64,000 nucleotides of DNA from Thioalkalivibrio sp. ALJ3. Lineage in GTDB: Bacteria > Pseudomonadota > Gammaproteobacteria > Ectothiorhodospirales > Ectothiorhodospiraceae. The stretch is from NCBI RefSeq assembly GCF_000377205.1, contig NZ_KB897907.1, forward strand, positions 372,001 to 436,000. Reading direction: 5' to 3'. Each line of letters starts with the position of its first letter. The stretch's first letter is position 1. This document shows positions 37,947 to 52,657 of the stretch, piece by piece. Position numbers and translations under genes: made by a program. The notes beneath the pieces were generated by a model, which did not search any database, was not told the origin of the DNA, and was given only the letters and a program-made list of their open reading frames with translations.

Positions 37947-38540
37947 TCAGGCGCTGCGTGGCGGCGGGTCGGGGATCTCCGCCAGCCATTGCTCCAGCTC
38001 GAACAGCGGAAGCCCCACCACGTTGGTATAGGAACCGGCGATCCACTCGACAAAGGCAGCACCGCGCCCCTGGATCGCATAGGCCCCGGCCTTGCCGCGC
38101 GGCTCGCCCGTCGCCCAGTAGTGCTCGATGTCGGATGGCATCAGCGGCCGCATGCGCACGCGGGTCGTAACAGTGCATGCCCGCATGGATTCACCGGGCC
38201 GACAAAGGGCCATGCCGGACACCACCTGGTGCTCCCCGCCGGAGAGGCGTTGCAGCATAGCCTCGGCGTCGGCGAAATCTACGGGCTTTCCCATGGCCTC
38301 GCCGCCCACAGCGACCACCGTATCCGCGGCCAGCACCCACTGCCCCGGGATGCCGCGTTCGAGGGCTGCCTCCGCCTTGGCGATCGCGAGGCGCTCGACC
38401 AACGCCTCCGGTGGCTCGCCCGGTAGTGCGGCCTCGTCCAAGTCCATCGGGGCCACCTCGAAGACGAGCTGGATCTGCTCCAGCAGTTCGCGGCGGCGCG
38501 GGGAGGCGGAGGCCAGCAACAGCGGATGCGCCACGGGCAT
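37947..38540 (-). CDS. maf: Maf family nucleoside triphosphate pyrophosphatase
   Basis: A 197-residue Maf/YhdE/YceF-type protein that hydrolyses non-canonical or canonical NTPs to NMP. ASASPRRRELLEQI at the N terminus and LAADTVV, with catalytic Asp, are the signature; GKAGAYAIQGRGAAFVEWI is the C-terminal motif. Subgroup (dTTPase/UTPase versus m7GTPase) was not settled. The ATG at 38540 overlaps the rlmH stop. It is the last gene of the leuS-to-maf run. Confidence 0.88.
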   Translation of the reverse strand: MPVAHPLLLASASPRRRELLEQIQLVFEVAPMDLDEAALPGEPPEALVERLAIAKAEAALERGIPGQWVLAADTVVAVGGEAMGKPVDFADAEAMLQRLSGGEHQVVSGMALCRPGESMRACTVTTRVRMRPLMPSDIEHYWATGEPRGKAGAYAIQGRGAAFVEWIAGSYTNVVGLPLFELEQWLAEIPDPPPRSA

Positions 38541-39010
38541 CACGCGCGATGGTAGGGGTGGTTGTTCAGCAGCGACCAGGCACGGTAGAGCTGCTCGGCG
38601 ACCAGCACCCGCACCAGCATGTGCGGGAAGGTCAGCGGCGACAACGACCAGGCCCATTCCGCGCGGGCACGCACGGTGTCATCGAGGCCGGCGGCCCCGC
38701 CGATCACCAGTGCGACATCGCGCCCGTCCTGCTGCCAATCCGCCAGGCGCCGCGCGACGCCCTTCGTGTCCACGCCCTTGCCGCGCTCGTCCAGCAGGAT
38801 CACGCGGGCGCCATCGGGAATCGCCTTCAGCAGGATCTCGCCCTCGCGCCGTAGCAGCGTAGCCGTATCCATGGACTTGGCCCCGGACGGGCCGGCCAGG
38901 GCCTGCAGGTTCAGGTTCAGCTCGCGCGGCAGGCGTCCGGCGTACTCGTCGAACCCGGCGGCCACCCAGTCGGGCATGCGCTTGCCGATCGCGATCAGGT
39001 CCAGGCGCAT
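38540..39010 (-). CDS. rlmH: 23S rRNA pseudouridine-1915 N3-methyltransferase RlmH
   Basis: A 156-residue SPOUT methyltransferase modifying helix 69 of 23S rRNA. MRLDLIAIGKRMPDWV at the start, LDERGK, the knot segment LVIGGAAGLDD and the end LVAEQLYRAWSLLNNHPYHR are diagnostic and full length. It lies between rsfS and maf, its usual place. Confidence 0.94.
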   Translation of the reverse strand: MRLDLIAIGKRMPDWVAAGFDEYAGRLPRELNLNLQALAGPSGAKSMDTATLLRREGEILLKAIPDGARVILLDERGKGVDTKGVARRLADWQQDGRDVALVIGGAAGLDDTVRARAEWAWSLSPLTFPHMLVRVLVAEQLYRAWSLLNNHPYHRA

Positions 39011-39025
39011 GGCGGCGCGCGGCGG

Positions 39026-39418
39026 TCAGCCGCGCAGGCGGCGGACGCGCTCCAGGCTGGGGTCTTCCGGGGCGGCCTTTTCGGCATCCGCGGCCTCCTC
39101 GGCCAGCCAGAGCTTTTCCAGGTTGTAGAAGTCGCGGGTCTCCGGGAGCATCACGTGGACGATCACGTCATTCAGGTCCACCAGCACCCACTCCTGGCTC
39201 TCCTGGCCCTCGACCCCCAGCGGCTGGATGCCGGCCTTCTTCGCCTCGAGCGCGACCGATTCGGCCGCCGACTGCACATGCCGCCCGGAGGTCCCGGAGG
39301 CGATCACCATGAAGTCGGCCAGTGTGGTCTTGCCACGCACATCAAGGGTGCGGATGTTCTGCGCCTTGATGTCTTCCAGCGCGGTGGTCACGAGTTCAAG
39401 CAGTTGTTCACTGTTCAT
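39026..39418 (-). CDS. rsfS: Ribosomal silencing factor RsfS
   Basis: A 130-residue protein that binds uL14 and blocks subunit joining when nutrients are low. DIKAQNIRTLDVRGKTTLADFMVIASGTS and SQEWVLVDLNDVIVHVM carry the family core (written here in pieces of the same segment), followed by YNLEKLW. A charged tail of about 25 residues goes beyond E. coli RsfS. The ATG at 39418 is chosen because homology starts at MNSEQLLELV. nadD is eight bases upstream. Confidence 0.92.
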   Translation of the reverse strand: MNSEQLLELVTTALEDIKAQNIRTLDVRGKTTLADFMVIASGTSGRHVQSAAESVALEAKKAGIQPLGVEGQESQEWVLVDLNDVIVHVMLPETRDFYNLEKLWLAEEAADAEKAAPEDPSLERVRRLRG

Positions 39419-39425
39419 GTGTCGA

Positions 39426-40076
39426 TCAAGTTCCGTGATGTCGTTGGGCCCCGGCCCGGTACAGGCCGTGGTCCTGAATGTAGCGGTTGACGGCCTCGGG
39501 GAGCAGAAAGCGCGGGCTGCCCCCGGCAAGCAGTTCGTCGCGTATGGCCGTGGCGGAGATATCAAGCTGGGTCACCGCCTGGAAATACACCCGGCCCGCC
39601 GGGCTGGAGCGCAGTGTAGCCGGGTCATGCGTGGCTGCATTGCCCAGCCAGCCGCCCAGCTCCTGCGAGGCCGGACTGCCTGGCCGGTGCGAGACCACCA
39701 TATGCGCGAGTTCGAACAGCTGTTCCCAGCGGTTCCACGACGGCAGGCCGGCGAAGGCGTCCATGCCCATGATCAGCACCAGCGGGGCCTCCGGCCCCAG
39801 CTCTTCGCGGAAGCTGAGCAGGGTATCGACCGTGTAGGAGGGCCCTTCGCGGTCCAGCTCGCGGCGGTCGGCCACGAAGCCCGGCACATCGCGGATCGCC
39901 CGTTCCACCATTGCCAGGCGGTCGTCGCTGCCGGTGCCCGGGCTCGCGCGGTGTGGCGGGACATGACAGGGGATGAAATGTACCCGCTCCAGCCCCAGGT
40001 GCTGCTGGATCTCCAGCGCGGGCCGCAGGTGGCCGAAGTGGATCGGGTCGAAGGTGCCGCCGAGAATCCCGATCAC
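39426..40076 (-). CDS. nadD: Nicotinate-nucleotide adenylyltransferase NadD
   Basis: A 216-residue enzyme making NaAD from NaMN and ATP in NAD synthesis. GILGGTFDPIHFGHL holds the HxGH nucleotidyl-transfer motif, and the late ISATAIRDEL carries the ISxTxxR motif. Size is standard. It lies between proA and rsfS in the leuS-to-maf operon. Confidence 0.94.
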   Translation of the reverse strand: MIGILGGTFDPIHFGHLRPALEIQQHLGLERVHFIPCHVPPHRASPGTGSDDRLAMVERAIRDVPGFVADRRELDREGPSYTVDTLLSFREELGPEAPLVLIMGMDAFAGLPSWNRWEQLFELAHMVVSHRPGSPASQELGGWLGNAATHDPATLRSSPAGRVYFQAVTQLDISATAIRDELLAGGSPRFLLPEAVNRYIQDHGLYRAGAQRHHGT

Positions 40077-40145
40077 GCGGGAATCGCTCCAGGGAGACGC
40101 TGGTTCAATCGCGCGCAGAAGATCACTCCCAAACCCGGCAGGCTC

Positions 40146-41450
40146 CTAGCTACGCACATGACCGTCGCCGAACACCACGTACTTGAGGGTAGTCAGGCCG
40201 TGCAGGCCCACCGGACCGCGCGCGTGCAGCTTGTCGGTGGAGATACCGATCTCCGCGCCCAGGCCGTACTCGAAGCCATCGGCGAAGCGGGTGGAGGCGT
40301 TCACCATCACCGAGCTGGAGTCCACCGCGCGCAGGAAGCGCCGGGCCCGGGTGTAGTCCTCGGTCACGATGCTGTCGGTATGGTGCGAACCATAAGTGTT
40401 GATGTGGTCGATCGCCGCGTCCAGGTCGTCGACCACACGGATCGCGAGGATCGGTCCCAGGTATTCGGCCACCCAGTCGTCCTCGGTGGCCTCGACGATA
40501 TCCGCCCCGCTGTCAGCGAGGATGGCGCGGGTTCGGGCACAGCCACGCAGGCTCACCTGGTGCTCGCCCAGCGCCATGGCCAGGCGCGGCAGGAAGGCCT
40601 CGGCCTGGTCGGCGTGCACCAGCAGCGTCTCCATGGTGTTGCAGGTGCCGTAGCGCTGGGTCTTGGCGTTCACCGCCACGGCCAGCGCCTTGTCGAGATC
40701 GGCCCCGCCATCCACGTACACGTGGCAGACGCCGTCCAGGTGCTTGATCACCGGGATCTGCGACTCGTTGCTGACACGCTCGATCAGGCCCTTGCCGCCG
40801 CGCGGGACGATTACGTCCACGTACTGCGGCATGCGCAGCAGCGCGCCCACCGCCGCGCGGTCGGTGGTCGGCACCACCTGCACCGCTTCGCGCGGCAGCC
40901 CGGCCTGCTCCAGCCCGGCCTGAATGATCGCGGCCAGGGCCTGGTTGGAGTGCAGGGCCTCGGAGCCGCCACGCAGGATCGCGGCGTTTCCGGACTTCAG
41001 GCACAGGGCGGCGGCGTCGATGGTCACGTTCGGACGCGACTCGTAGATAATGCCGATCACGCCCAGCGGCACGCGCATCTGGCCCACCTGGATGCCGCTC
41101 GGCTGGTAGGCCATATCGGATATCGTGCCCACCGGATCGGGCAGCCCGGCCACCTGGCGGCAGCCCTCGATCATGGTGTCGATGCGTGCGTCGGTCAGCG
41201 CCAGGCGGTCCAGCATCGCGGTGTCCAGGCCGCGCGCGCGCCCGGCCTCCAGATCGCGGCCGTTGGCCTCCACCAGCTCCGCACGCCGCGCGGCGATACC
41301 CTCGGCGATCGCGTGCAGTGCCGCGTTCTTCGCACCAGGCTCGGCCTCGGCCATGCGCCGCGAGGCCACGCGGGCGGCACGCCCTAGGGCTTCGACCTGC
41401 GCGATCACGTCAGCGGCAGCGGATTCGGTCGGGTGTACGGCAGCGTTCAT
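40146..41450 (-). CDS. proA: Gamma-glutamyl phosphate reductase
   Basis: A 434-residue aldehyde-dehydrogenase-fold enzyme reducing glutamyl-5-phosphate with NADPH in proline synthesis. [16 protein letters not shown] is the N-terminal motif, the catalytic Cys lies in [14 protein letters not shown], and [23 protein letters not shown] is the C-terminal signature. proB is not in the window. It starts five bases before the end of holA spacing and is transcribed with it; a 69-base gap then precedes nadD. Confidence 0.95.
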   Translation of the reverse strand: MNAAVHPTESAAADVIAQVEALGRAARVASRRMAEAEPGAKNAALHAIAEGIAARRAELVEANGRDLEAGRARGLDTAMLDRLALTDARIDTMIEGCRQVAGLPDPVGTISDMAYQPSGIQVGQMRVPLGVIGIIYESRPNVTIDAAALCLKSGNAAILRGGSEALHSNQALAAIIQAGLEQAGLPREAVQVVPTTDRAAVGALLRMPQYVDVIVPRGGKGLIERVSNESQIPVIKHLDGVCHVYVDGGADLDKALAVAVNAKTQRYGTCNTMETLLVHADQAEAFLPRLAMALGEHQVSLRGCARTRAILADSGADIVEATEDDWVAEYLGPILAIRVVDDLDAAIDHINTYGSHHTDSIVTEDYTRARRFLRAVDSSSVMVNASTRFADGFEYGLGAEIGISTDKLHARGPVGLHGLTTLKYVVFGDGHVRS

Positions 41451-41454
41451 GCAG

Positions 41455-42491
41455 TCAGACTCGTTCGGTGTTCAATGCGGGCAATGGCCGGGACAACCGG
41501 CGTCCCGCCATTCGGGCTACCAAGTCTAGCAACCCCTGTCGTGCGTTGCCGTTTTCCTGACCCTTGATGACCCGATCCGCACGCGCGGCCTCGCCCAGCA
41601 ACCCGCGCGCCGCCGGCAGGCTCAGCCGCGACATCGCCTGGCGCAGGGCCTTCTGACCGTCCCCGAAGCTGCCCTGGAAGGCCTCGCGATCCGGCGCCCC
41701 GGCCGCCTTGCGCTCCATCGCCTGCACCAGCAGGCGGCATTCGCGCGCCAGCGCCCAGAGGATCAGGGGCTCCGGCTGCCCCTCGTCCAGCAGCCCCTCC
41801 AGCATGCGCAGGGCATGGCGGGCATCGCCGCACAGTGCCGTCGGGGCCAGTGCAAACAGCTCGAAGCGCGCGGCGTCGGTGGTGGCCTCCGCCAGCACGG
41901 CCTCGTCGATCTCGGTCACGCCCGCCAGCGCCAGCTTCTCGATCTCCTGGCGCGCGGCCAGCAGATTGCCCTCGATACGCGAGACCAGCAGCGCCAGCGC
42001 CGGCTCCGTGATCGTCAGGCCATGGCGCTGGAGACGGGCGCGGACCCACGGACCCAGCTGGGATGGCGGGATCGGGCGCGCGTGGAGCACCACCGCACGG
42101 TTCTCCAGCGCCTTGAACCAGGCCGCCCGGCGCATGTCCCGATCCGGCCGCGGGAGCTGCAACAGCAGTACGAGGTCGTCCTGGGGATCGACCGCATAGG
42201 CCTTCAGGTGATCACCACCTACCTTGCCCGGCTTCCCGGTGGCCAGGCGCAGGTCCAGCACGCTGCGCTCGGCGAACAGGGATCGGTCACGGATCGCGGA
42301 CTCGAACGGCCCCCAGTCGGACTGCGCGGTCATGTCCAGCACGGTCCGTTCCAGATAGCCCTGATCGCGGGCCGCCGCGCGGATCGCATCGGCCGCCTCG
42401 ATCGCCTGCAATGGCTCCTCGGCCAGCAGCAGGTAGATCGGCGCCACGCCGCGCGCCAGATCCTGTTCCAGGCGGGCGAGATCCTGGGCCA

Positions 42492-42492
<1 letters not shown>
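41455..42492 (-). CDS. holA: DNA polymerase III subunit delta
   Basis: A 345-residue clamp-loader wrench subunit that opens the beta clamp. [19 protein letters not shown] at the N terminus and the region LARGVAPI match delta; the C-terminal collar domain covers about residues 215-340. The AAA+ fold lacks ATP-binding motifs, as normal for delta. The ATG overlaps the lptE stop by one base. Confidence 0.92.
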
Positions 42493-46706
<4,214 letters not shown>

Positions 46707-46722
46707 AAAGGCTCTAATCTAC

Positions 46723-46746
46723 GGGGAGGGACGCCTGTCCCTCCCC
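46723..46746 (+). terminator. Terminator-like hairpin after DUF2189 gene
   Basis: A perfect 10-bp stem (GGGGAGGGAC with GTCCCTCCCC) with loop GCCT is followed by TTGT, 17 bases after the DUF2189 stop and 21 before the next ATG. The T-tract is short. Confidence 0.55.
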
Positions 46747-46767
46747 TTGTAATCGACGGAGGAATCG

Positions 46768-47313
46768 ATGAGCGAAGAACGCAGGGACGAGGAACGGGAG
46801 AACCGACTGAGCAGCGCCTATCATCGGATGCTGCACGAGGTCACAGAGGATCTCGACAAGCTGGAAGACAAGACCAGCAAGGCCATCACCGAGACACTGG
46901 AGAACGCACGCGACCGCGTGCAGAAAGCCAGCGACCTCACGCGCGAGGAGGCCCACGAGGTCATGGACTATCTGCGCCGCGACCTGCAGGATCTGGGGGC
47001 CTATCTGGACAGCCGCAGCGAGGACTGGCGCGGCTGGCTGCGGATCGACCTGGGGTTAATCGAGGCCAGCATCCTCAATGCACTGGAACGTATTGCCGAC
47101 AGGACCCGGATCGAGATCACCGAGTTGACCGCTCGCGCTCAGGTCATGGGCGAATGGCACACAGGCGAGATCACCGGCCCGGGTGAATTGCTGTGCAAGA
47201 AATGCGGCCACGCACTGCACATGACCAAGGTCGCGCGCATCCCGCCCTGCTCCAACTGCCACAACACGACCTTCCGCCGTGGCCCGGGCGGCCCCGAGGC
47301 CACAGAGGCCTAG
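46768..47313 (+). CDS. Zinc ribbon protein, DUF1451 (YbeL) family
   Basis: A 181-residue YbeL-like protein. Residues 1-120 are charged and helical (RMLHEVTEDLDKLEDKTSKA); the C-terminal zinc ribbon has two CxxC knuckles, LCKKCGHALH and PPCSNCHNTTFRRG. Function is unknown. In E. coli ybeL neighbours leuS, and that proximity is kept here apart from the DUF2189 gene between. GGAGGAATCG precedes the ATG. Confidence 0.85.
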   Translation: MSEERRDEERENRLSSAYHRMLHEVTEDLDKLEDKTSKAITETLENARDRVQKASDLTREEAHEVMDYLRRDLQDLGAYLDSRSEDWRGWLRIDLGLIEASILNALERIADRTRIEITELTARAQVMGEWHTGEITGPGELLCKKCGHALHMTKVARIPPCSNCHNTTFRRGPGGPEATEA

Positions 47314-47329
47314 GGAGACGGACGGGTCG

Positions 47330-48832
47330 TCAGACCGACTGTGACCGGGTGTGGCGGCGACCCACCGCCGCACCCAGCACCAACAGGACCAGCGCGGCCA
47401 GCACAGCCGGGCCCTCGCCCAGCGCGGCGGCGGGGGTCAGCCCGGTGCGCGGCTCCAGCGTTCCGCGGACCACCTCGCGGGTAAACAGACCCGAGCGTTC
47501 CAGGATGCGACCATCGGCGTCGATCAGCGCCGAGATGCCGGTGTTGGTCGAGCGCACCATCGGGCGCCCGGTCTCCACCGCCCGCACCCGGGCGATCTGC
47601 AGGTGCTGGGCCGGGGCCAGGCTGTCGCCGAACCAGGCGTCGTTGGAGACGTTGACCAGGAATCCGGCCTCCGGCAGTGCCGCGCGGATGTGACGGGCAT
47701 AGGCGGACTCGTAGCAGATACTGACCCCGGCAGTCGTCCCGGCCATCTCCATGCGGCCATCGCCCGTACCCGGGGAGAGGTCCGACATCGGGATCTGCAG
47801 CAGCCGGTCCAGCCAGGCCAGGCGGTCGCGCAGCGGGATGTACTCGCCAAAAGGCACCAGCTGGCGCTTATTGTAGCCCGCGCCACTGCCGACGTGCACC
47901 ACCGAGTTGAAGACATCCCGCCCCTCGGCCTCGTAGTCGAAGATGCCGACCACCAGCTCGCCACCGGCCTCGGCCAGCTCGCTCGCAATGCCTTCCAGGG
48001 GATCATGCACCTCGGTGTAGAACGCCGGGATCGCGGTCTCCGGCCAGACGATCAGGGTGTCCCCGACGGCCTCGCGGGTCAGCTCCCGGTAGATACCCAG
48101 CGAATACTCGATGCCGTCCGGGGCCCACTTGCGGGCCTGGTCGACGTTGCCCTGCACCATCGCCACCGGGATCTCCTCGCCGGTGGGCTCCACCCAGCGC
48201 ACGAGCCCCAGTGCCAGCGACGCGATCACCACCGCTACGGCCAACCCGGCCCCCACCCAGCGCTGCCCCGCAAGGAACACGCTGACCACCGCCACCGCGA
48301 GCAGCGCCACCATCAGGCCGGCACCCAGCTCCCCGGCCAGTGGCAGCCAGCCCTGCAGCGGGGTATCCAGCACCGTATGCCCGAACAACAGCCACGGGAA
48401 GCCCGAGAACAGCCAGGACCGGGCGAGCTCCATCAGCACAACGCCCCCGGCCAGGGCCAGCAGCCCGGCCGGGCGCGTCAACGGCAGAAAACGAGCAGCC
48501 AGCCCCGCGAGCAGGGCCGGATAAAGGGCCATGATCAGCACGAAGAGTACGGTGATGAACGAGGCCACCACCAGGGGCGCCTGCCCGAACACCAGCAGGC
48601 TGTTGAAGATCCAGGTAACACCAGTCCCGAAAAATCCGAGCCCGAAGGCATAGCCGGTCAACGCGGCCTGCCGCGTCGGCGCGCCAATCAGCAGGCCGAA
48701 CCAGACGGCCAGGGCCAGAGGTGCGGCCAGAAACCAGCCCACCGGGGCAAAGGCGAGGGTCGCCCCCGCGCCCGCGACCAGAGCCAGCACGACGATGGCC
48801 CAGGCGGGCAGACGCTCGGCCAGTGGCTGCAT
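47330..48832 (-). CDS. lnt: Apolipoprotein N-acyltransferase
   Basis: A 500-residue membrane enzyme that adds the third acyl chain to lipoproteins. About seven transmembrane helices precede a nitrilase domain (about 215-470) with the Glu in PETAIPAFY, the Lys in YNKRQLVPFGEYIP and the Cys in ICYESAYA; a last helix anchors the C terminus. Its ATG overlaps the corC stop (TGATG). Consistent with the several predicted lipoproteins nearby. Confidence 0.94.
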   Translation of the reverse strand: MQPLAERLPAWAIVVLALVAGAGATLAFAPVGWFLAAPLALAVWFGLLIGAPTRQAALTGYAFGLGFFGTGVTWIFNSLLVFGQAPLVVASFITVLFVLIMALYPALLAGLAARFLPLTRPAGLLALAGGVVLMELARSWLFSGFPWLLFGHTVLDTPLQGWLPLAGELGAGLMVALLAVAVVSVFLAGQRWVGAGLAVAVVIASLALGLVRWVEPTGEEIPVAMVQGNVDQARKWAPDGIEYSLGIYRELTREAVGDTLIVWPETAIPAFYTEVHDPLEGIASELAEAGGELVVGIFDYEAEGRDVFNSVVHVGSGAGYNKRQLVPFGEYIPLRDRLAWLDRLLQIPMSDLSPGTGDGRMEMAGTTAGVSICYESAYARHIRAALPEAGFLVNVSNDAWFGDSLAPAQHLQIARVRAVETGRPMVRSTNTGISALIDADGRILERSGLFTREVVRGTLEPRTGLTPAAALGEGPAVLAALVLLVLGAAVGRRHTRSQSV

Positions 48833-49764
48833 CAGGTTCCCTTGCGCTCGCCGCCGTCGGCCGGCTGGCCTTCGAAGGTCTGGCCGGGTTCATCCGTGGC
48901 CGGGGACAGGTCGGGTTCCGGCAGACGCATCTCCAGCAGATGCAGGCGGCGATTGTCCGCACGCAGCACACGAAAACGCATGCCGTCGATCACGATCTGC
49001 TCGCCGCGGCGCGGCACATGACCAAAGTGCGACAGTACCAGTCCGCCGATGGTGTCGAAGTCGTCCTCGCTATAGGCGGTCTGGAAGTAGGCGTTGAACT
49101 CCTCCATCGGCGTCAACGCCTTGATGGTGTAGCGCCCGCCGGGGTGCTGCATGATCTGGGTCAGGTAGTCCTCGACATCGTGCTCGTCCTCGATCTCGCC
49201 GACGATCTGCTCCAGCACGTCCTCGATGGTCACCAGCCCGGCTACGCCACCGTATTCGTCTACGACAATGGCCATATGGTTGCGGCTCAGACGGAATTCC
49301 TTCAGCAGCACGTTCAGGCGCTTGCTCTCCGGCACGAATACCGCGGGGCGCAGGATCTCCTGCATGTCGAAGGCGGCATCCTCCGGATCACCGAAAAAGC
49401 GCAACAGGTCCTTGGCCAGCAATACGCCAACGACCTCGTCGCGATGGTCCCCGACCACCGGCAGGCGCGAGTGGGCAGAGGCGACCACATCGGGCAGGAA
49501 CTCGGACAGGCGCGCGTCGCGGCGGACGACCTCCATCTGCGCGCGCGGGATCATGATGTCGCGGACCTGCATGTCGGCCACGTTGAGGACGCCCTCGAGC
49601 ATGGTCAGGGCCTCGGGGTCGACCAGCTCGCGCCCGTGCGCGTCGCGTAGCGTCTCGATCAGTTCGCGGCGGGTAACAGGATCGCGGCGCGGCCACAGGC
49701 GCGTCTTCGCGCGCTCCAGCCAGCGCCGCCAGGTAGGTTGCTCGTCGGGTACGGGTTCAGGCAT
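48832..49764 (-). CDS. corC: CorC/HlyC family CBS-domain protein
   Basis: A 310-residue cytoplasmic protein with a tandem CBS pair (about 75-200: [52 protein letters not shown]) and a C-terminal CorC_HlyC domain (about 215-295: [19 protein letters not shown]). The DUF21 membrane domain is absent, as in E. coli CorC (YbeX). Linked to Mg/Co efflux and, through its operon, to ribosome maturation. It overlaps ybeY by eight bases. Confidence 0.92.
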   Translation of the reverse strand: MPEPVPDEQPTWRRWLERAKTRLWPRRDPVTRRELIETLRDAHGRELVDPEALTMLEGVLNVADMQVRDIMIPRAQMEVVRRDARLSEFLPDVVASAHSRLPVVGDHRDEVVGVLLAKDLLRFFGDPEDAAFDMQEILRPAVFVPESKRLNVLLKEFRLSRNHMAIVVDEYGGVAGLVTIEDVLEQIVGEIEDEHDVEDYLTQIMQHPGGRYTIKALTPMEEFNAYFQTAYSEDDFDTIGGLVLSHFGHVPRRGEQIVIDGMRFRVLRADNRRLHLLEMRLPEPDLSPATDEPGQTFEGQPADGGERKGT

Positions 49765-50272
49765 TGGGGACGGTTCCGGTGGCGGGCGCGTTCAGGTCAC
49801 GGGCCGGAGAGCCGGTCTGATAGGGGTCGGGATAGCCTAACCCGGCCAGGATCGAGCGCTCAACGGCCTCCATCGCCTCGGCCTCGCAGGGTTCCTGGTG
49901 ATCCATGCCCTGCAGATGCAGCAGGCCATGCACCACCATGTGGTTGTAATGGGCCCGCAGGGACTTTCCCTGCTCGGCCGCCTCGCGCGCCAGCACCGGT
50001 GCACAGAGCACGATGTCGCCGAGATAGCGCGGCTCGCCCTCCGCCAGCACGGGCAGATCGGGTGCGGGGAAGGACAGTACGTTGGTGGCGTAGTCACGCC
50101 CGCGAAAGCCCCGGTTCAGCTCCAGGCCCTCGTCGGCATCCACCACGCGCAGGGTTACGCCGGCCCGGCCGGCCCCGCGCCATGCGGCGCGCGCGGCCCG
50201 GTGCAGGGTAACGGCGGACGGGAGCCCCCGGCGCGGCAGGGCATACTGGACCACGACCTCAAGCGTCGCCAT
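49757..50272 (-). CDS. ybeY: Endoribonuclease YbeY
   Basis: A 171-residue zinc RNase for 16S rRNA 3'-end maturation and ribosome quality control. [11 protein letters not shown] provides the three His of the HxxxHxxxxxH metal site, and [17 protein letters not shown] is the second hallmark. The start at [10 protein letters not shown] overlaps ybeZ by 14 bases; the frame upstream is a shadow of ybeZ. It is 15-20 residues longer at the C terminus than E. coli YbeY. Confidence 0.93.
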   Translation of the reverse strand: MATLEVVVQYALPRRGLPSAVTLHRAARAAWRGAGRAGVTLRVVDADEGLELNRGFRGRDYATNVLSFPAPDLPVLAEGEPRYLGDIVLCAPVLAREAAEQGKSLRAHYNHMVVHGLLHLQGMDHQEPCEAEAMEAVERSILAGLGYPDPYQTGSPARDLNAPATGTVPNA

Positions 50273-51254
50273 CGCCTCGGGGTCCGCCCTCCTGTGCCGT
50301 GTCATCCTCGTGTGCGTCATAGGCCTCGACGATGCGCTGCACCAGCGGGTGGCGCACCACGTCACCGGCCTGGAACCGCGTGATGCTCACACCGTCCACA
50401 CCCTGCAGGATCTGCATCGCGTGTTTCAGGCCCGAGCGCTGGCCGCGCGGCAGATCCACCTGGGTGATATCGCCGTTGACGACCGCCGTGGAACCAAAGC
50501 CGATGCGGGTGAGGAACATCTTCATCTGCTCGACGGTGGTGTTCTGTGCCTCGTCGAGGATGATGAAGGCCTCGTTCAGAGTGCGCCCACGCATGTAGGC
50601 CAGCGGGGCCACCTCGATCACCTGGCGCTCCATCAGGCGCGCGGTCTGGTCGAAGCCCATCAGTTCATACAGCGCGTCGTACATCGGGCGCAGGTAGGGG
50701 TCGATCTTCTGCGCCAAGTCGCCGGGCAGGAAGCCCAGGCGCTCGCCCGCCTCCACCGCCGGGCGCACCAGAACCAGGCGTTGCACGCGATCCTGCTCCA
50801 GCGCCGCGACGGCGGCGGCGACCGCGAGAAAGGTCTTGCCGGTCCCGGCGGGACCGATCCCGAAGCTCAGGTCGTGCTGCTGGATCGAGGCCAGGTAGCC
50901 ACTCTGGCGCGGACCACGGCCCCGGATTACCGCGCGCTTCAGGCGCAGGGCCGGATCGGCTGCGGCTGGCTCGGCCTCCGCCAGCCCTTCCATGTGTGCG
51001 GTCTGCAGTGCGGTGTGCACCTGCTCCAGGCTGACCGGTTCCTCCTGCGCCATGCGGTGGAGGTCGTGAATCAGCGCGCCGGCGGCGCGTACCGCATTCT
51101 TCGGTCCGGTCAGGTTGAAGCGCGGCCCGCGGTTGTGCACGGCCACGCCCAGGCGCGACTCGATCAGTCGCAGATGGGCATCCAGCGGCCCGGAAAGACG
51201 CGTCAGCGTCTCCTGGTCCCCCGGCTCCAGGGTGAAATCCAGACGGTTACTCAT
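50259..51254 (-). CDS. ybeZ: PhoH-like ATPase YbeZ
   Basis: A 331-residue PhoH-family P-loop ATPase that partners YbeY. A KH-like N-terminal part ([17 protein letters not shown]) precedes the ATPase core with [12 protein letters not shown] and [11 protein letters not shown] (Walker B), then [21 protein letters not shown] at 51257 directly precedes the ATG at 51254; the ATG was chosen. The miaB stop is adjacent, so the genes are coupled. Confidence 0.92.
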   Translation of the reverse strand: MSNRLDFTLEPGDQETLTRLSGPLDAHLRLIESRLGVAVHNRGPRFNLTGPKNAVRAAGALIHDLHRMAQEEPVSLEQVHTALQTAHMEGLAEAEPAAADPALRLKRAVIRGRGPRQSGYLASIQQHDLSFGIGPAGTGKTFLAVAAAVAALEQDRVQRLVLVRPAVEAGERLGFLPGDLAQKIDPYLRPMYDALYELMGFDQTARLMERQVIEVAPLAYMRGRTLNEAFIILDEAQNTTVEQMKMFLTRIGFGSTAVVNGDITQVDLPRGQRSGLKHAMQILQGVDGVSITRFQAGDVVRHPLVQRIVEAYDAHEDDTAQEGGPRGDGDA

Positions 51255-51257
51255 CAA

Positions 51258-52610
51258 TCAGGCGCCGACGGCGGCGGGCATCGCCCGCTCCGCCGCGCGG
51301 CCGCGCAGGGAATGCGCCAGGGCCTCGGTGATCTCGACCGGGATCATCAGTCCGATCAGGCTGGGGTCGCCCGCGAAGTTCACGATGCGATTGTTCGCCG
51401 TGCGTCCGGCCAGTTCGCCGGGATTGCGCTTGGCCGGGCCCTCGACCAGGACCAGCTCGATGTTGCCGACCATGGCCTGATTGCGTTCGCGCCCGTGCTG
51501 TTCGATCAGGGCCTGCAGCTCGGCCAGGCGGGCCTTCTTGGTGGCCAGCGGCACGTCGTCCGGCAGCGAGGCCGCCGGCGTACCCGGGCGCGCGCTGTAG
51601 ATGAAGCTGAAGGAGAAGTCGAAGTGCAGCTCCTCGATCAGTTTCATGGTCGACGCGTGGTCGGCGTCCGTCTCGCCGGGGAAGCCGACGATGAAATCGG
51701 AGGACAGGTCCAGGTCCGGGCGCGCCTCGCGCAGGCGGCGGATCTTGGACTTGTATTCCAGGATCGTGTGACCACGTTTCATCTGCGCCAGGATGCGGTC
51801 GGAACCGCTCTGTACCGGCAGGTGCAAGTGGCTGACCAGCTTGGGTTCGTCGGCATAGGCCTGGATCAGCGAATCGGAGAACTCCACCGGATGCGAAGTG
51901 GTGAAGCGGATTCGCTCGATACCGTCCACCGCGGCGACGTAGTGAATCAGCAGCGCGAGGTCGGCGGTATCACCGTCCTCCATCGGCCCGCGGTAGGCAT
52001 TCACGTTCTGCCCCAGCAGGTTGATCTCCTTGACCCCCTGCCCGGCCAGGGCCACCACCTCGGCGATCACGTCGTCGAACGGCCGGCTGATCTCGTCACC
52101 CCGGGTATAGGGCACCACGCAGAAGCTGCAGTACTTGGAACAGCCCTCCATCACCGACACGAACGCGGTCGGGCCATCGGCCTTCGGCTCGGGCAGGCGG
52201 TCGAACTTTTCGATCTCGGGAAAGGAGATATCCACCAACGGCGCCCGCTCGCGGCGCACCGACTGGATCATCGCCGGCAGGCGGTGCAGGGTCTGCGGCC
52301 CGAACACCAGGTCCACGTACGGGGCCCGCTCGCGCAGGGCGTCGCCCTCCTGGCTGGCGACACAGCCGCCGACCCCGATGATCACCTCCGGCCGGCGCTC
52401 CTTGATCTGGCGCCAGCGCCCCAACAGCGAGAAGACCTTCTCCTGCGCCTTTTCGCGGATGGAGCAGGTATTCATGAGCAGGACATCGGCCTGCTCGGGG
52501 TCATCGGTACGCTCCGCCCCATGCAACTCGCGCAGGGCGTCGAGCATGCGGTCGGAGTCGTACTCGTTCATCTGACACCCATGTGTCTGGATGTATACCT
52601 TGCGGATCAT
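51258..52610 (-). CDS. miaB: tRNA-2-methylthio-N6-dimethylallyladenosine synthase MiaB
   Basis: A 450-residue radical-SAM methylthiotransferase acting on i6A37 of tRNAs reading UNN codons. The N-terminal MTTase domain begins [16 protein letters not shown] with its cluster Cys residues (also NTCSIREKA and GVGGCVAS); radical [18 protein letters not shown] follows; a TRAM domain forms the last 65 residues. It heads miaB-ybeZ-ybeY-corC-lnt. Confidence 0.95.
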   Translation of the reverse strand: MIRKVYIQTHGCQMNEYDSDRMLDALRELHGAERTDDPEQADVLLMNTCSIREKAQEKVFSLLGRWRQIKERRPEVIIGVGGCVASQEGDALRERAPYVDLVFGPQTLHRLPAMIQSVRRERAPLVDISFPEIEKFDRLPEPKADGPTAFVSVMEGCSKYCSFCVVPYTRGDEISRPFDDVIAEVVALAGQGVKEINLLGQNVNAYRGPMEDGDTADLALLIHYVAAVDGIERIRFTTSHPVEFSDSLIQAYADEPKLVSHLHLPVQSGSDRILAQMKRGHTILEYKSKIRRLREARPDLDLSSDFIVGFPGETDADHASTMKLIEELHFDFSFSFIYSARPGTPAASLPDDVPLATKKARLAELQALIEQHGRERNQAMVGNIELVLVEGPAKRNPGELAGRTANNRIVNFAGDPSLIGLMIPVEITEALAHSLRGRAAERAMPAAVGA

Positions 52611-52657
52611 CGGACGTTGCTTCGCGGCTGGCTGCGTGTCGAGTTACGAATATCAGA

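Noticed and set aside
40093-40116. GGAGACGCTGGTTCAATCGC in the nadD-proA spacer resembles the element ends at 53176 and 6730.
   Set aside because: Similarity is shorter, the preceding four bases (CCAG) do not fit YTAR, and the GGAGACGCTG core also occurs by chance in coding sequence near 51205.
39228-41387. Long plus-strand open frame (over 700 codons) opposite nadD and proA.
   Set aside because: It spans two clearly real genes on the other strand and has the His/Arg/Gln-rich composition of an antisense frame.
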